A stretch of DNA of 48,727 bases from Verrucomicrobiota bacterium. Its GTDB lineage: Bacteria > Verrucomicrobiota > Verrucomicrobiia > Opitutales > Opitutaceae. Below the pieces are notes generated by a model. That model had not been told where the DNA came from and did not search any database. It saw nothing but the letters and a program-made list of their open reading frames with translations. The stretch covers positions 1 through 48,727 of the forward strand of contig JAUWBF010000018.1 in the NCBI GenBank assembly GCA_030601755.1, in the 5' to 3' direction. Shown in pieces: positions 40,079 through 48,517 of the stretch. Position 1 is the stretch's first letter. Every line of letters starts with the position of its first letter. The position numbers and the translations under genes are program-made.

Positions 40079-41752
40079 TTATGAATCCAGCGGCGCGTCC
40101 TCGATCTCGACCTCGGGCCAGTTGAAGTAGAGCACGGTGGCGAGGATGAGCAGGTGGTAGGCGCACCAGAAGGTGTTGACCGCGATGGCGGCGACCGGCT
40201 CGCGCACGTAGTAGAGCAGGTTGAGTCCCCAGACGAGCGCGACGAACGACAGCGTGGCGAGGCCGAGCTGCGGCCAGAAGGTCTTGAGCGGCATCGACGC
40301 GCTCTGGCCCTTGGGCGTGATGCCGAAGGTGCCGCGCACGCCGAGCACCCCGAGCAGCGACGCCTTCATGTAGACGGGGAAGCTGATGTTGTTCAGCAGA
40401 AGCGCCATGAAGATCTCATGGCCGCTGTAGCGGCGGCGCTTGAGGCTGAAGATGAACATGCCCAGCGAGAGCGCGATGTAGGGGGCGAAGACCATCACGA
40501 AGATCTCGGGCCGCGCGAAGAACGTGGGCAGGCCGGTGAAGATGTAGACGATGGGGCAGAGCACCAACACGAAGAACGTCCAGCCGACGAAGTAGTGCGT
40601 GCCGGAGAGAAAGTATTCCCACCACTTGACCGCGGGCATGGCGCGCGGGTTTTTGATGAAGGCGAGGAAGATGGTGCGGAAGAGGCCGACGGTGCCGAGG
40701 GCCCAGCGGAATTGTTGTTTGAAGTAACCGGCGAGATCCTCGGGGCCGAGGCCGAAGGCGCACACGCGGTTGAGGAACGCGGAGCTCCAGCCGCCCATGT
40801 GGAACTTGAGCGAGGTGGCGAAGTCCTCGGTGATCGAGGTGTGGTCGAAGCCGCCGACCGACATGAGCGCCTCGCGGCGGAACATGACGTTGGTGCCGCA
40901 GCAGAACATCGCGTCCTGACTGCTCTTGCCCTCGCAGATGTATTCGTAGAACACGGCCTGCTGGAGGCCGGCGGCGCGGGCGACGCGGTTAACGTCGAAG
41001 TTGGTGTAGTATTGCGGGGTCTGGACGAAGGCCAGTTTCGGGTTGGCCTCCATGGTCTGCACGAGCGTCTCCACGAAGTCGGGGAAGGCGTTCATGTCGG
41101 CGTCGAACACGACGACGTATTTCTCCTTCTCGGGGCGGGGCTTGTTTTGATACGGGCGGAAACGGAAGCCCTCGCGGTATTGGCCGTCGGCGAACTCGAG
41201 CCAGTCGTTGATCATGCCGGCCTTGGCGCCGTGCCACTTGCGGCGGAAGCAGTTCACGTCGATGCGCTGGCAGAGGGCGTCGACGTCGGCGCGATACTTG
41301 GCCATCTTGGCCGCGTCCTGGTTGGGCAGGTCGTAACGGGTGTCGTCGAGGAAGTAGAGATACTTGTTGGGGTAGGTGAGGTTGTAGAAACAGGTGAGCG
41401 TGTCCTCGATGACGGAGAGCGGCTCCTTGTAGCTGGAGACGATGATGGCGACGGGCGGGTAGGACTCGAGGCGGGGCAGGCCGACGGCGTTGGCCTTGGC
41501 GGGCTCGACCTTGCGCACGACGTGCAGGATGTTGACGAAGTAGCCGAGGCTGTGGACGAGGATGAAGCCCTCGGCGCAGAGCAGGATGCCGGCGACGATG
41601 CGGTCGTGCCACGGATAGCCGTCGGAGAAAAACAGCACCGTGCGCGTGAGCAGATAAACGAACACCGCGACGAGCGTGCAGACGAGCCCGAGCGACAGGA
41701 ACAGCGAGGCCTTGGTGGCGGGAGCGGGAGCTTTGTCGGGCGCGATGCTCAT
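40079..41752 (-). CDS. GT2 processive polysaccharide synthase (CesA/CslA-like)
   Basis: 557-aa inner-membrane synthase. Two N-terminal helices (about 15-37 and 48-72) and at least five C-terminal helices surround a cytoplasmic GT2 domain. The catalytic series is visible: YLYFLDDTR (first Asp), VVVFDADMNAFPD (D-x-D), TSITEDFATSL (T-E-D base) and GYFKQQFRWALGT (Q-x-x-R-W). FEYICEGKSSQDAMFCCGTN-type gating residues are present (YEYICEGKSSQDAMF). It would polymerise a sugar nucleotide into a beta-glycan and extrude it. No PilZ domain follows the membrane region, unlike cyclic-di-GMP-controlled BcsA. It starts 1 nt after the exporter gene stop. The sugar is unknown; the GH26 neighbour hints at mannose. 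Confidence 0.88.
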   Translation of the reverse strand: MSIAPDKAPAPATKASLFLSLGLVCTLVAVFVYLLTRTVLFFSDGYPWHDRIVAGILLCAEGFILVHSLGYFVNILHVVRKVEPAKANAVGLPRLESYPPVAIIVSSYKEPLSVIEDTLTCFYNLTYPNKYLYFLDDTRYDLPNQDAAKMAKYRADVDALCQRIDVNCFRRKWHGAKAGMINDWLEFADGQYREGFRFRPYQNKPRPEKEKYVVVFDADMNAFPDFVETLVQTMEANPKLAFVQTPQYYTNFDVNRVARAAGLQQAVFYEYICEGKSSQDAMFCCGTNVMFRREALMSVGGFDHTSITEDFATSLKFHMGGWSSAFLNRVCAFGLGPEDLAGYFKQQFRWALGTVGLFRTIFLAFIKNPRAMPAVKWWEYFLSGTHYFVGWTFFVLVLCPIVYIFTGLPTFFARPEIFVMVFAPYIALSLGMFIFSLKRRRYSGHEIFMALLLNNISFPVYMKASLLGVLGVRGTFGITPKGQSASMPLKTFWPQLGLATLSFVALVWGLNLLYYVREPVAAIAVNTFWCAYHLLILATVLYFNWPEVEIEDAPLDS

Positions 41753-41753
41753 G

Positions 41754-44558
41754 TCAGAAACGGTAGGTCAGGCTTAGGCGGGCGCGCAGGGCGTCCCAGT
41801 CCTTGGACTCGGTGAGGTCGACGCCGGCGCGCAGCAACCAGCGGTCGATCCACTCCCGGGCGTAGTCGGCGGCGAGGCTGACGCCGGCGTTGTCGTCGTT
41901 GCCGATTCCGAAGCTCACGCGGATGTCATACCAGTGCTCGGGCGCGCCAATGAAGAACTCGCGGGCGAGGTCGTGGCGCCACTCAAGGATGAGCGCGGCG
42001 CCGAAGTAGTTTTGCGGCGTCCAGTAGGGATGGACGATGTCGGTCAACACCGGCCCGGTGAAGACGTAGACGTTGTCGCGGTCGGTGTCGCGCCAGTCGA
42101 GGCTGAGAGTGGTCTTGAAGGTGCGCGGGTGGTCGTTCCAGACGTAGGCGGGCGAGAGATTGAAGTGCCAGCCGTCGTTGTTGTCCGAATACGCGATGGA
42201 GTCGTAGCGCGCCTCGACGGAGGCGCGGCGGGTGGCGTCCCAGCGGGCGCCGATCCAGCGATGATCGGAGGTGGTGCCCTCGTTGAGCGCCCACTCGTTG
42301 GCCAGCTCCTCGCGGCGCTCGAAGCCGAGGCCGATGCGCGTGCCCGTGCCGGTCGCGAGCCAGCCCTGGGCGAAGCCGGTGTCGGTCACGCGGGTGGGCA
42401 GGGCGTTGCTGTCGTAATCCTTGTGGGTGTATTCAAAACTCCCCGACAGGCGTTCGTTGAACACGCCGTCGCCGCCAAGCGCGAAGCCGTCGGCATAATA
42501 ATTTTTGCGGCGCGTGTCCGGGTCCTCGAGCCAGCGAATGAGCGAGGCGTGGAAACGGAAGCGGTCGTCGATGGTGACCTCGCCGGTGAGCGAGCCGCGC
42601 CAGCGGCGGATGCTGGAGAGGTCGCCGCGGCCCTTTTCGCGAAAGTGGTCGCCGGCGGCGGTGAGCGTGGGCTCGGAGCGGCGGTCGCGGCGGAAGAGGG
42701 CGCGGCCGGCGAGGCGGTTGTTGGCGTCGAGCGCGAGCAGGTTGCCGAGCGTGTCGCGCTCGCGGTGGCCGAGGCCCTGCGCGGCCTGCACCTGCGAGAG
42801 GTCGAAGAGCGCCTCCTGGTTGGCCGGGGTGACGGCGAGCAGGCGGTCGTAGGTTTTTTCGGACTCGAGGAAGCGGGCGTCCCACGCGAGCTGCTTGGCG
42901 CGGTTTTCAAGCCAGAAGGCGCGTTGCAGGTAGAGGTCGGTGCGCAGGTCGAAGGCGAGGTCGGCGAGCGAGGCGTCGCCGGAGTCGACGGCCTCCTGCA
43001 TGAAGGCCTCGGTGGCGAGGTAGGGCTCGGAGGAGTCGGGGGCGCCGGGTTCGACGTCGAGGTCTTCCAGCAGCTCGCGGGTGGCGGGCAGCGGGTGGGT
43101 CTCCTTGGGGAAGCGGGCGAGGGCCTCCGCGAGGCGCAGGTCGACGGGCTCGGTCCAAGCCTCGGCGTAGAGGTTGGCGGAGCGGTCGCGTTGCTTGGAC
43201 CAGGTGGCGACGCGGGCTTGCTCGAGCAGGGTGGCGCGGTCGGCGGAGTTGAGTTCGCGCAGGGCGGCGTAGGCGTCGAGCGAGTCCTCGTAGCGGCGGT
43301 CCCAGCCGAGGGCTCGGGCTTGTTTGAGCAGGACTTGGCGGCTTTCGGGGAAGTCGGCGGCGAGGGCGGCGAACTCGCGGTGGGCTTCTTCGTATTGGCC
43401 GTTGATTGCGAGGAACTCGGCGAGGTCGAGGCGCGCGGGGAAGTAATCGGGATCGGCGACGCGCGCGGCGCGCAGGCAGCGCACGGCGATGGCAAAGTCG
43501 CCCTGGCCGGCGTAGCGTCCGGCGAATTGTTGCAGCTCGGCGGCGGTGCGGGGAATGACGAGCCCGGCGGGCGGGGTTTCGCCGCGGGCCTGGTAGGCGT
43601 CGGCCCCGCCGGTGAGCGCGAGCACGGCCTCGTCGGTGCGGGGCAGGACCTCGGGGTGGGGCGGAACGCCGGCGGCGAGCGGGTCCTTCTTGGCGCGCAC
43701 GTTGGCGAGCACCTCGGCGGCCTGCGCGGAGTCGGGCGAGTCGTGCAGCCAGCGGAGCGCGGCGGTTTCGGCGCGGTCGAGCCGGTCCATCGAGATGAGC
43801 AGGTTGATGAGCTCGGTCAGCAGGCCGGGGTCGCTGGGGCGTTCCGCGAGGGCGCGGCGAAAGCCGGCCTCGGCGCCGTAGAAGTCGCCCCAGCCGATGC
43901 GGGCGCGGGTGTGGCGGAGGTCGAAGCCGGTGACGGAGCGGCCTTCGTCGATGGCGAGGATGCGAGCGTAAAGCGAACGTGTGGCGGCGGCGTGGCCGCG
44001 GGCGGCCTCGAGGTCGGCGAGCTCGATGAGCGCCGAGGTGGAGTCGGGATTTTTTTCGACGCGCTGGCGGGCGAGCTCAAGGGCGCGGCCGAGGTTGTCG
44101 GTGGTGGGCACGAGCGAGGTGAGCGCGGTGCTGATGTCGGCGTCGTCGGGGAGTTCGCCGGCGAGTTGTTGAAGCAGGGGGAGGGCCTCGTCCTTTTGTC
44201 CGGTCCAGGCGAGCGTGAGGGCGAGTCCGCGGCGGGCCTCGCGGTCGGACGGATCGAGCGCGAGCGCGCGCCGGTAAAGGGGCAGGGCGTCGGCGGGGCG
44301 GCCGTTGTAAACACGGAGGTTGGCGGCGCCGACCAGCAGCTCGGCGGAGGGGGCGTCGGTGGCGGCGAGGATGCGGTCGTAGAGTTCGCGGGCGGCGGCG
44401 AAGTCGCCGAGGCGCACGTAGGTCTCGGCGAGCGCGACCTGCGCGGCGGCGTCGTTGATGACGGCGTCGGCGGGCACGATGTCGCCGGCGGCGGCCGTGG
44501 GCATGGCGGAGCCGAGGGTGGCGGCGAGGCCGAGGGCGAGGCGGCGGGAACGCGTCAT
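41754..44558 (-). CDS. BcsC-like TPR and outer-membrane beta-barrel exporter
   Basis: 934 aa from the ATG at 44558 (MTRSRRLALGLAATLGSAMP), a signal peptide; longer frames are antisense-like Arg-rich sequence over the upstream TPR gene. Residues about 30-640 are TPR helical hairpins (DFAAARELYDRILAATDAPS, GRPADALPLYRRALALDPSD). The last 300 residues are alternating beta-strands (GSLTGEVTIDDRFRFHASLI, RIGLGFERREEL) ending in LSLTYRF, whose terminal Phe is typical of outer-membrane barrels. The layout is that of BcsC, AlgK/E and PgaA: a periplasmic scaffold leading polymer to a pore. It overlaps the upstream TPR gene by 4 nt and abuts the synthase gene. Confidence 0.85.
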   Translation of the reverse strand: MTRSRRLALGLAATLGSAMPTAAAGDIVPADAVINDAAAQVALAETYVRLGDFAAARELYDRILAATDAPSAELLVGAANLRVYNGRPADALPLYRRALALDPSDREARRGLALTLAWTGQKDEALPLLQQLAGELPDDADISTALTSLVPTTDNLGRALELARQRVEKNPDSTSALIELADLEAARGHAAATRSLYARILAIDEGRSVTGFDLRHTRARIGWGDFYGAEAGFRRALAERPSDPGLLTELINLLISMDRLDRAETAALRWLHDSPDSAQAAEVLANVRAKKDPLAAGVPPHPEVLPRTDEAVLALTGGADAYQARGETPPAGLVIPRTAAELQQFAGRYAGQGDFAIAVRCLRAARVADPDYFPARLDLAEFLAINGQYEEAHREFAALAADFPESRQVLLKQARALGWDRRYEDSLDAYAALRELNSADRATLLEQARVATWSKQRDRSANLYAEAWTEPVDLRLAEALARFPKETHPLPATRELLEDLDVEPGAPDSSEPYLATEAFMQEAVDSGDASLADLAFDLRTDLYLQRAFWLENRAKQLAWDARFLESEKTYDRLLAVTPANQEALFDLSQVQAAQGLGHRERDTLGNLLALDANNRLAGRALFRRDRRSEPTLTAAGDHFREKGRGDLSSIRRWRGSLTGEVTIDDRFRFHASLIRWLEDPDTRRKNYYADGFALGGDGVFNERLSGSFEYTHKDYDSNALPTRVTDTGFAQGWLATGTGTRIGLGFERREELANEWALNEGTTSDHRWIGARWDATRRASVEARYDSIAYSDNNDGWHFNLSPAYVWNDHPRTFKTTLSLDWRDTDRDNVYVFTGPVLTDIVHPYWTPQNYFGAALILEWRHDLAREFFIGAPEHWYDIRVSFGIGNDDNAGVSLAADYAREWIDRWLLRAGVDLTESKDWDALRARLSLTYRF

Positions 44559-45178
44559 GGGGCGAGCGAGCGACGCCACTCCTTGGCGGCGTCTTCGTTG
44601 CGTCCGGCCCAGCCGAGGACCTGCGCGTGATGGCGGCGGATCTGGATGTCGTCGGGGTGGCTCTTCAGGAGGGTCTCGAACTCGGCGAGCGCCTCGGGGT
44701 AGCGTTTTTGCCAGGAGAGTGCGCGGGCGAGCTTGAAGCGGGTGGGGGCGTCGTCGGGGGTGGCTTGGAGCGCGGCCTGGTAGAGCTTGGTAGACTCGGC
44801 GAATTTTTGCTGCCCGAGCAGGAGGTCGGCGAGCAGCACGGCGGCCTCGGGCGGGAGGGCGTCGGCGGGCAGCGCGGAGAGTTCGCGCACGGCGTCCTCG
44901 TTGCGACCGGTCCAGCCGAGAACCTGCCCGTATTCGGCGCGGGCTTCGGCGAGATCGGGCTTGGCGGCGAGCACGCGACGGTATTCGGCGACGGCCTCGT
45001 CGTAGTTGCCGGAGTAGGACAGGATGCGCGCGAGTTCCCAGCGGGCCTGCCACTCGGGGATGGGCTCGCCGACGATCGGCGGGACGGGGAGCTTTGGCGG
45101 CGGAGGCGGCGGCGAGGCGTGGGCGGTGACGGTGGCCGCGAGCGCGATGCCGAGGATGATGCGGGGGATGGTGTTCAT
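44555..45178 (-). CDS. Periplasmic TPR protein of the exopolysaccharide operon
   Basis: 207 aa from the ATG at 45178, giving a signal peptide (MNTIPRIILGIALAATVTAH). A proline-rich spacer (SPPPPPPKLPVPPIVGEP) follows, then four or five TPR units (WELARILSYSGNYDEAVAEY, FKLARALSWQKRYPEALAEF, HAQVLGWAGRNEDAAKEWRR). It overlaps both neighbours by 4 nt (ATGA), so expression is coupled to them. It probably extends the periplasmic TPR scaffold of the exporter. No enzymatic motif is seen. Confidence 0.8.
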   Translation of the reverse strand: MNTIPRIILGIALAATVTAHASPPPPPPKLPVPPIVGEPIPEWQARWELARILSYSGNYDEAVAEYRRVLAAKPDLAEARAEYGQVLGWTGRNEDAVRELSALPADALPPEAAVLLADLLLGQQKFAESTKLYQAALQATPDDAPTRFKLARALSWQKRYPEALAEFETLLKSHPDDIQIRRHHAQVLGWAGRNEDAAKEWRRSLAP

Positions 45179-45888
45179 TCTCCGAGATAGGTTCGGTAGG
45201 CGGCGATGGCGTCGGCGAGGCGACCTTCCCACGAGAGCACGCGCGCGAGGTAGATACGTGCGGTGGGGTGGGCCGGATTCAGGCGGAGGGCGGCTTGCAA
45301 CTCGGGCAGGGCCTCGTCGCGGCGGCCGGCCCAGGCGAGGACCTGGCCGAGCGCGGTGTGCAGGTCGGCGGAGCCGGGGGCGGCGGCAAGGGCGCGGCGG
45401 TAGCAGTCGATGGCGTCGTCGAGGCGGCCGGCCTGCTGGTGGATGTCGGCGAGGCGCACGAGTTCGGCGGGCGAGAGTTCGCGGGCGGAGCCGAGGCGCG
45501 CGTAGTAGTCGCGGGCGCGTTCGGGCTGGCCGAGGCCTTGGGCGATGCCGGCGGCGGCCTCGACGGCGCGCAGGTCGGGCGGGTCTTTCGCGATGAGTTC
45601 CTCGAGCAGGGGAAGCGCCTCGGCTTGGCGGTCGGACTCCATGAGGGCGGCGGCGTATCGCCAGGGCAAGTCGCGGTCGCGCAGGCCGAGGTCGTAGGCG
45701 CGGGCGTATTGGGCGGCGGCGGTTTCGTAGTCGCCGCGTGAATACGCGATTTCGCCGCGGCGCCAGGCGATGTCGTCGCGGCGAAGAGCGTGAAAGGCGA
45801 GGGTGGTGCCGAGGGCGAGGGCGGCCATGAAGACGCCTATGCCGAGCGCCTGGCGGCGTTTGGCCAATGTCACCTCGGTGTCCGGCAT
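45175..45888 (-). CDS. Membrane-anchored TPR protein of the exopolysaccharide operon
   Basis: 237 aa from the ATG at 45888. A basic start (MPDTEVTLAKRRQ) precedes one membrane helix (ALGIGVFMAALALGTTLAF), then about five TPR units (RGEIAYSRGDYETAAAQYAR, ADIHQQAGRLDDAIDCYRRA, LGQVLAWAGRRDEALPELQA). It probably sits in the inner membrane with the TPR part in the periplasm, which could bridge synthase and exporter. It lies 13 nt after the STAS gene and overlaps the next TPR gene by 4 nt. Confidence 0.8.
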   Translation of the reverse strand: MPDTEVTLAKRRQALGIGVFMAALALGTTLAFHALRRDDIAWRRGEIAYSRGDYETAAAQYARAYDLGLRDRDLPWRYAAALMESDRQAEALPLLEELIAKDPPDLRAVEAAAGIAQGLGQPERARDYYARLGSARELSPAELVRLADIHQQAGRLDDAIDCYRRALAAAPGSADLHTALGQVLAWAGRRDEALPELQAALRLNPAHPTARIYLARVLSWEGRLADAIAAYRTYLGE

Positions 45889-45901
45889 GGCGGTCGTCGG
45901 A

Positions 45902-46252
45902 TCAGCCGGAGCCGAGCAGCGCGGCGGCGGTGTCGGCGTCGGACGCGATGGTGAGCACGCGGTCGAGCCGGGTGAGCTTGAGAATGGGCATGACCTTCGC
46001 GGAGACGTCGCAGAGCACGAGGCGGCCGCCGGCGGTCTGGAGCGTCTTGTGCAGGGCGATGAGCGTGCCGAGGCCGCTGCTGTCGACGTGCTGGAGCTGC
46101 GAGGCGCTGACGACGACGCGGGTGTTGCCTTGGTTGGCGAGGTCGATGACGGCGTTCTTGAGAGCGGGGGCGGAGGCGGCGTCGAGGCGGGGTCCGGCGG
46201 GGCGGACGAGCACTCCTTGGGCGAGGCTGATTATGTCGGTTTCGGGCGGCAT
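45902..46252 (-). CDS. STAS-domain anti-anti-sigma-factor-like protein
   Basis: 116 aa from the ATG at 46252; a GTG directly before it is also possible. It is a single STAS domain: GVLVRPAGPRLDAASAPALK, then RVVVSASQLQHVDSSGLGTL, where D57-S58-S59-G60 is the usual phosphorylation site of SpoIIAA/RsbV proteins. Such proteins switch partners according to phosphorylation by an RsbW-type kinase and dephosphorylation by a PP2C phosphatase. Both activities are suggested in the divergent gene 46345-48114. As the first gene of the exopolysaccharide operon, it probably conveys a stress or surface signal to that machinery, or to a sigma factor elsewhere. Confidence 0.88.
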   Translation of the reverse strand: MPPETDIISLAQGVLVRPAGPRLDAASAPALKNAVIDLANQGNTRVVVSASQLQHVDSSGLGTLIALHKTLQTAGGRLVLCDVSAKVMPILKLTRLDRVLTIASDADTAAALLGSG

Positions 46253-46344
46253 CACATTCAGGCTGGAAAAACCAAGATGAGGGTGTGTCCTTAATGCGAG
46301 CAGAAGTTGTCATCTCCTGCTGAACAAATACTTGAGTAGGCCCG

Positions 46345-48114
46345 TTGTTACCTGATGTGACTGCTGAAACACCCTATTTTGACGGCGCGCGTTTTCGCCA
46401 ATGGGCGGAATTGGTCGTGGATGCGCGGCTTGACGCGGTGGGGCCGGCGGCCGAGGGGCTGGTCGCCTGGTTGCGCGCGCACGGCGTCAGCGAGGGGCCG
46501 GAGCTCGACGGGGTGGGGCTGGCGGTGAGCGAGGCACTGTCCAACGCGATCCGGCACGGCGGTCCCGCGACGATGGTGCGCCTCGGGTGGTGCTGGGACG
46601 GGGCGGACCTTGAGGTCGAGGTGTCCGAGCCGGGCCAGTTTTGCCCGCCGTCCGATTGGGCGGAGTTGCCGGGGGACGATCTGGCCGAGGGTGGCCGGGG
46701 CGGGTTCTTGATCACGCAGCTCATGGACGCGGTGGAGCATCGCAACCGCGACGGCCGCCATCGGTTGCTGCTGCGCAAGCGGCTGCAGGGCGCGGCGACC
46801 AAGGCGGCGGACGCGCCGGCCCCGGACGAACTCGACGCGATCATGGGCGCGATGACCGAGGAGCTGGGCAACGCCTACGAGACGATCGCGGCGCTGGTGC
46901 AGATGTCGGAGGCGCTGGCGACGGCGACCGACGTGGAGGATTTCGCCGGTCGCACGGTCGCGCGGCTCGCACACCTGACGGGGGCGGACGTGGTGCAGGC
47001 GCGGTTGTTCTCGGCGGACGGCGGCGGCTTGGCGCGGGTCGCGGGCGGGCTGGGCGTGGTGGGGCCGGAGGTGTTGCCGTTGAACGGCGCGGGCTGCGAG
47101 GCGGCCTCGGCGCGGGACGGCCAGGAGCGCACGCTGGCGGCGCGCGCGGAGCTGGCTGCGGACGATCCGCTGGCGGCACCGACGGGGTGCGCGTTCGTGT
47201 GTCCGTTTTCCTTCGAGGACCGTCGGCGCGGCGTGTTGGTGGTGGCGCGGGATCGGAGCGAGTTTTTCACGGCCGGCCAACTGGGCCTCGTGCGCACGCT
47301 GGCGGATTTTTTGGGCATCGCCTGCGCCAACGCCGACCTGATCGCCCAGCGGCAGGCGCGGCAGCGGGAGCTGCGGGAGTTGGAAATCGCGGCGACCATT
47401 CAGCGCGGCCTCCTGCCTGAGCGCATCGCGCCGCACCGGGCCTGGGCGGTGCACGGCGAGTGCGTGCAGGCCTCGGAGGTGGGCGGGGATTTTTTCGACG
47501 TGATCGACCTGCCGACGGGAGGACGTTTGGTGGTGATCGCCGACGTGATGGGCAAGGGTGTGCCGGCGGCGTTGATGGCGGCGACGCTGCGCACGGCGGT
47601 GCGGGCGCACGCGGTGTCGGCGCTCGATCCGGCGGCGCTGTTAACTAAGGTCAACCGTCAGCTCGGCCCCGACCTGCAACGCCTGGAGATGTTCATGACG
47701 GCCCAGGTGCTGCACCTCGACGCGGCGGGCGGCATGGTGAGCTACGCGAGCGCGGGACATTGTCCCATTTTCGTCTTGAACGCCGCCGGCGCGGTCGAGT
47801 GGTGGGACACCAACGGGCTGCCGCTCGGCGTGGACGACGCGGAGGTTTACGAAGGGGCCTTGGTGCGCGTGCAGGGCGGACGACGTCTCCTGTTGATGAC
47901 CGACGGCGCGGTGGAGAACGAGGACGCGCAGGGCCGCCAACTGCCGCCCGGCGAACTGGCGGCGATCATTCGCGGGGCTTGGACGGACGGCGCGGGCCGC
48001 GTCTGCGCGCGGGTGCTGGAAGCCTTGCGCGCGCGGTCGGTAGGCGGTCTCTCGCGCGACGATTGCACGCTGGTGGCCATCGAGGCGCTGGTCGCCGGAA
48101 AGGATGTGACATGA
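46345..48114 (+). CDS. HATPase-GAF-PP2C partner-switch protein (RsbW/RsbU-like fusion)
   Basis: 589 aa from a TTG at 46345, 4 nt after AGTAGG; an in-frame GTG at 46357 is an alternative. Residues about 15-150 are an RsbW-type HATPase with N box GLAVSEALSNAIRHGG and GGRGGFLITQLMDAVEHRNR. Residues about 170-335 are a GAF-type sensor. Residues about 345-585 are a SpoIIE/RsbU PP2C phosphatase: ASEVGGDFFDVIDL, VVIADVMGKGVPAALMAATL, YASAGHCPIFVLNAAG and LLLMTDGAVENED with DDCTLVAI at the end. Kinase and opposing phosphatase on one chain could set the phosphorylation of the divergent STAS protein. The last codon overlaps the response-regulator start. Confidence 0.88.
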   Translation: MLPDVTAETPYFDGARFRQWAELVVDARLDAVGPAAEGLVAWLRAHGVSEGPELDGVGLAVSEALSNAIRHGGPATMVRLGWCWDGADLEVEVSEPGQFCPPSDWAELPGDDLAEGGRGGFLITQLMDAVEHRNRDGRHRLLLRKRLQGAATKAADAPAPDELDAIMGAMTEELGNAYETIAALVQMSEALATATDVEDFAGRTVARLAHLTGADVVQARLFSADGGGLARVAGGLGVVGPEVLPLNGAGCEAASARDGQERTLAARAELAADDPLAAPTGCAFVCPFSFEDRRRGVLVVARDRSEFFTAGQLGLVRTLADFLGIACANADLIAQRQARQRELRELEIAATIQRGLLPERIAPHRAWAVHGECVQASEVGGDFFDVIDLPTGGRLVVIADVMGKGVPAALMAATLRTAVRAHAVSALDPAALLTKVNRQLGPDLQRLEMFMTAQVLHLDAAGGMVSYASAGHCPIFVLNAAGAVEWWDTNGLPLGVDDAEVYEGALVRVQGGRRLLLMTDGAVENEDAQGRQLPPGELAAIIRGAWTDGAGRVCARVLEALRARSVGGLSRDDCTLVAIEALVAGKDVT

Positions 48115-48485
48115 AGACGATATTGATCGCGGACGACGAACCGCACATGCGGCAACTGCTCAAGTTTTGCCTCACCCGCACGGGTGCGCGGCTCTTGCTG
48201 GCGGCCGGGGGCGAGGAGGCGCTGGCCTTGGCGCGCGCGCAGCCGGTCGACCTGTTGGTGATCGACGTTAGCATGCCCGGCATGGATGGCTTCGCGACGG
48301 TGCGGGCCCTGCGCGCGATGGAGGGCGGCGCGGCGCTGCCGGTCATCATGTTGACCGCGCGCGGCCTGGCCGATGTGAAGGCGCAGGCCGACGAGATCGG
48401 GGTGGCGGCGTTTTTTAACAAGCCCTTCAGCCCGACCGAGCTCGCCGCGGAGGCGACGCGCCTGCTGGCCGCCGGCGGCGGTTGA
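48111..48485 (+). CDS. Single-domain response regulator
   Basis: 124 aa. The receiver landmarks are all present: acidic pair D8-D9 in LIADDEPHM, phosphoacceptor D52 in LLVIDVSMPGMDGF, T82 in VIMLTARG and K104 in FFNKPFSP. There is no output domain, so it acts by protein contact, CheY-like. It overlaps the partner-switch gene by 4 nt (ATGA), implying that it controls that protein's kinase or phosphatase activity, or relays an upstream histidine kinase signal to it. Confidence 0.93.
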   Translation: MKTILIADDEPHMRQLLKFCLTRTGARLLLAAGGEEALALARAQPVDLLVIDVSMPGMDGFATVRALRAMEGGAALPVIMLTARGLADVKAQADEIGVAAFFNKPFSPTELAAEATRLLAAGGG

Positions 48486-48517
48486 AGTCCGGCCTTGCGC
48501 GGGCGGGTGGCGAGGGC

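Noticed and set aside
41934-44630. An 898-codon plus-strand open frame
   Set aside because: It is antisense to the TPR/beta-barrel exporter, which has a signal peptide, repeats and a C-terminal Phe; the antisense product has no recognisable fold.
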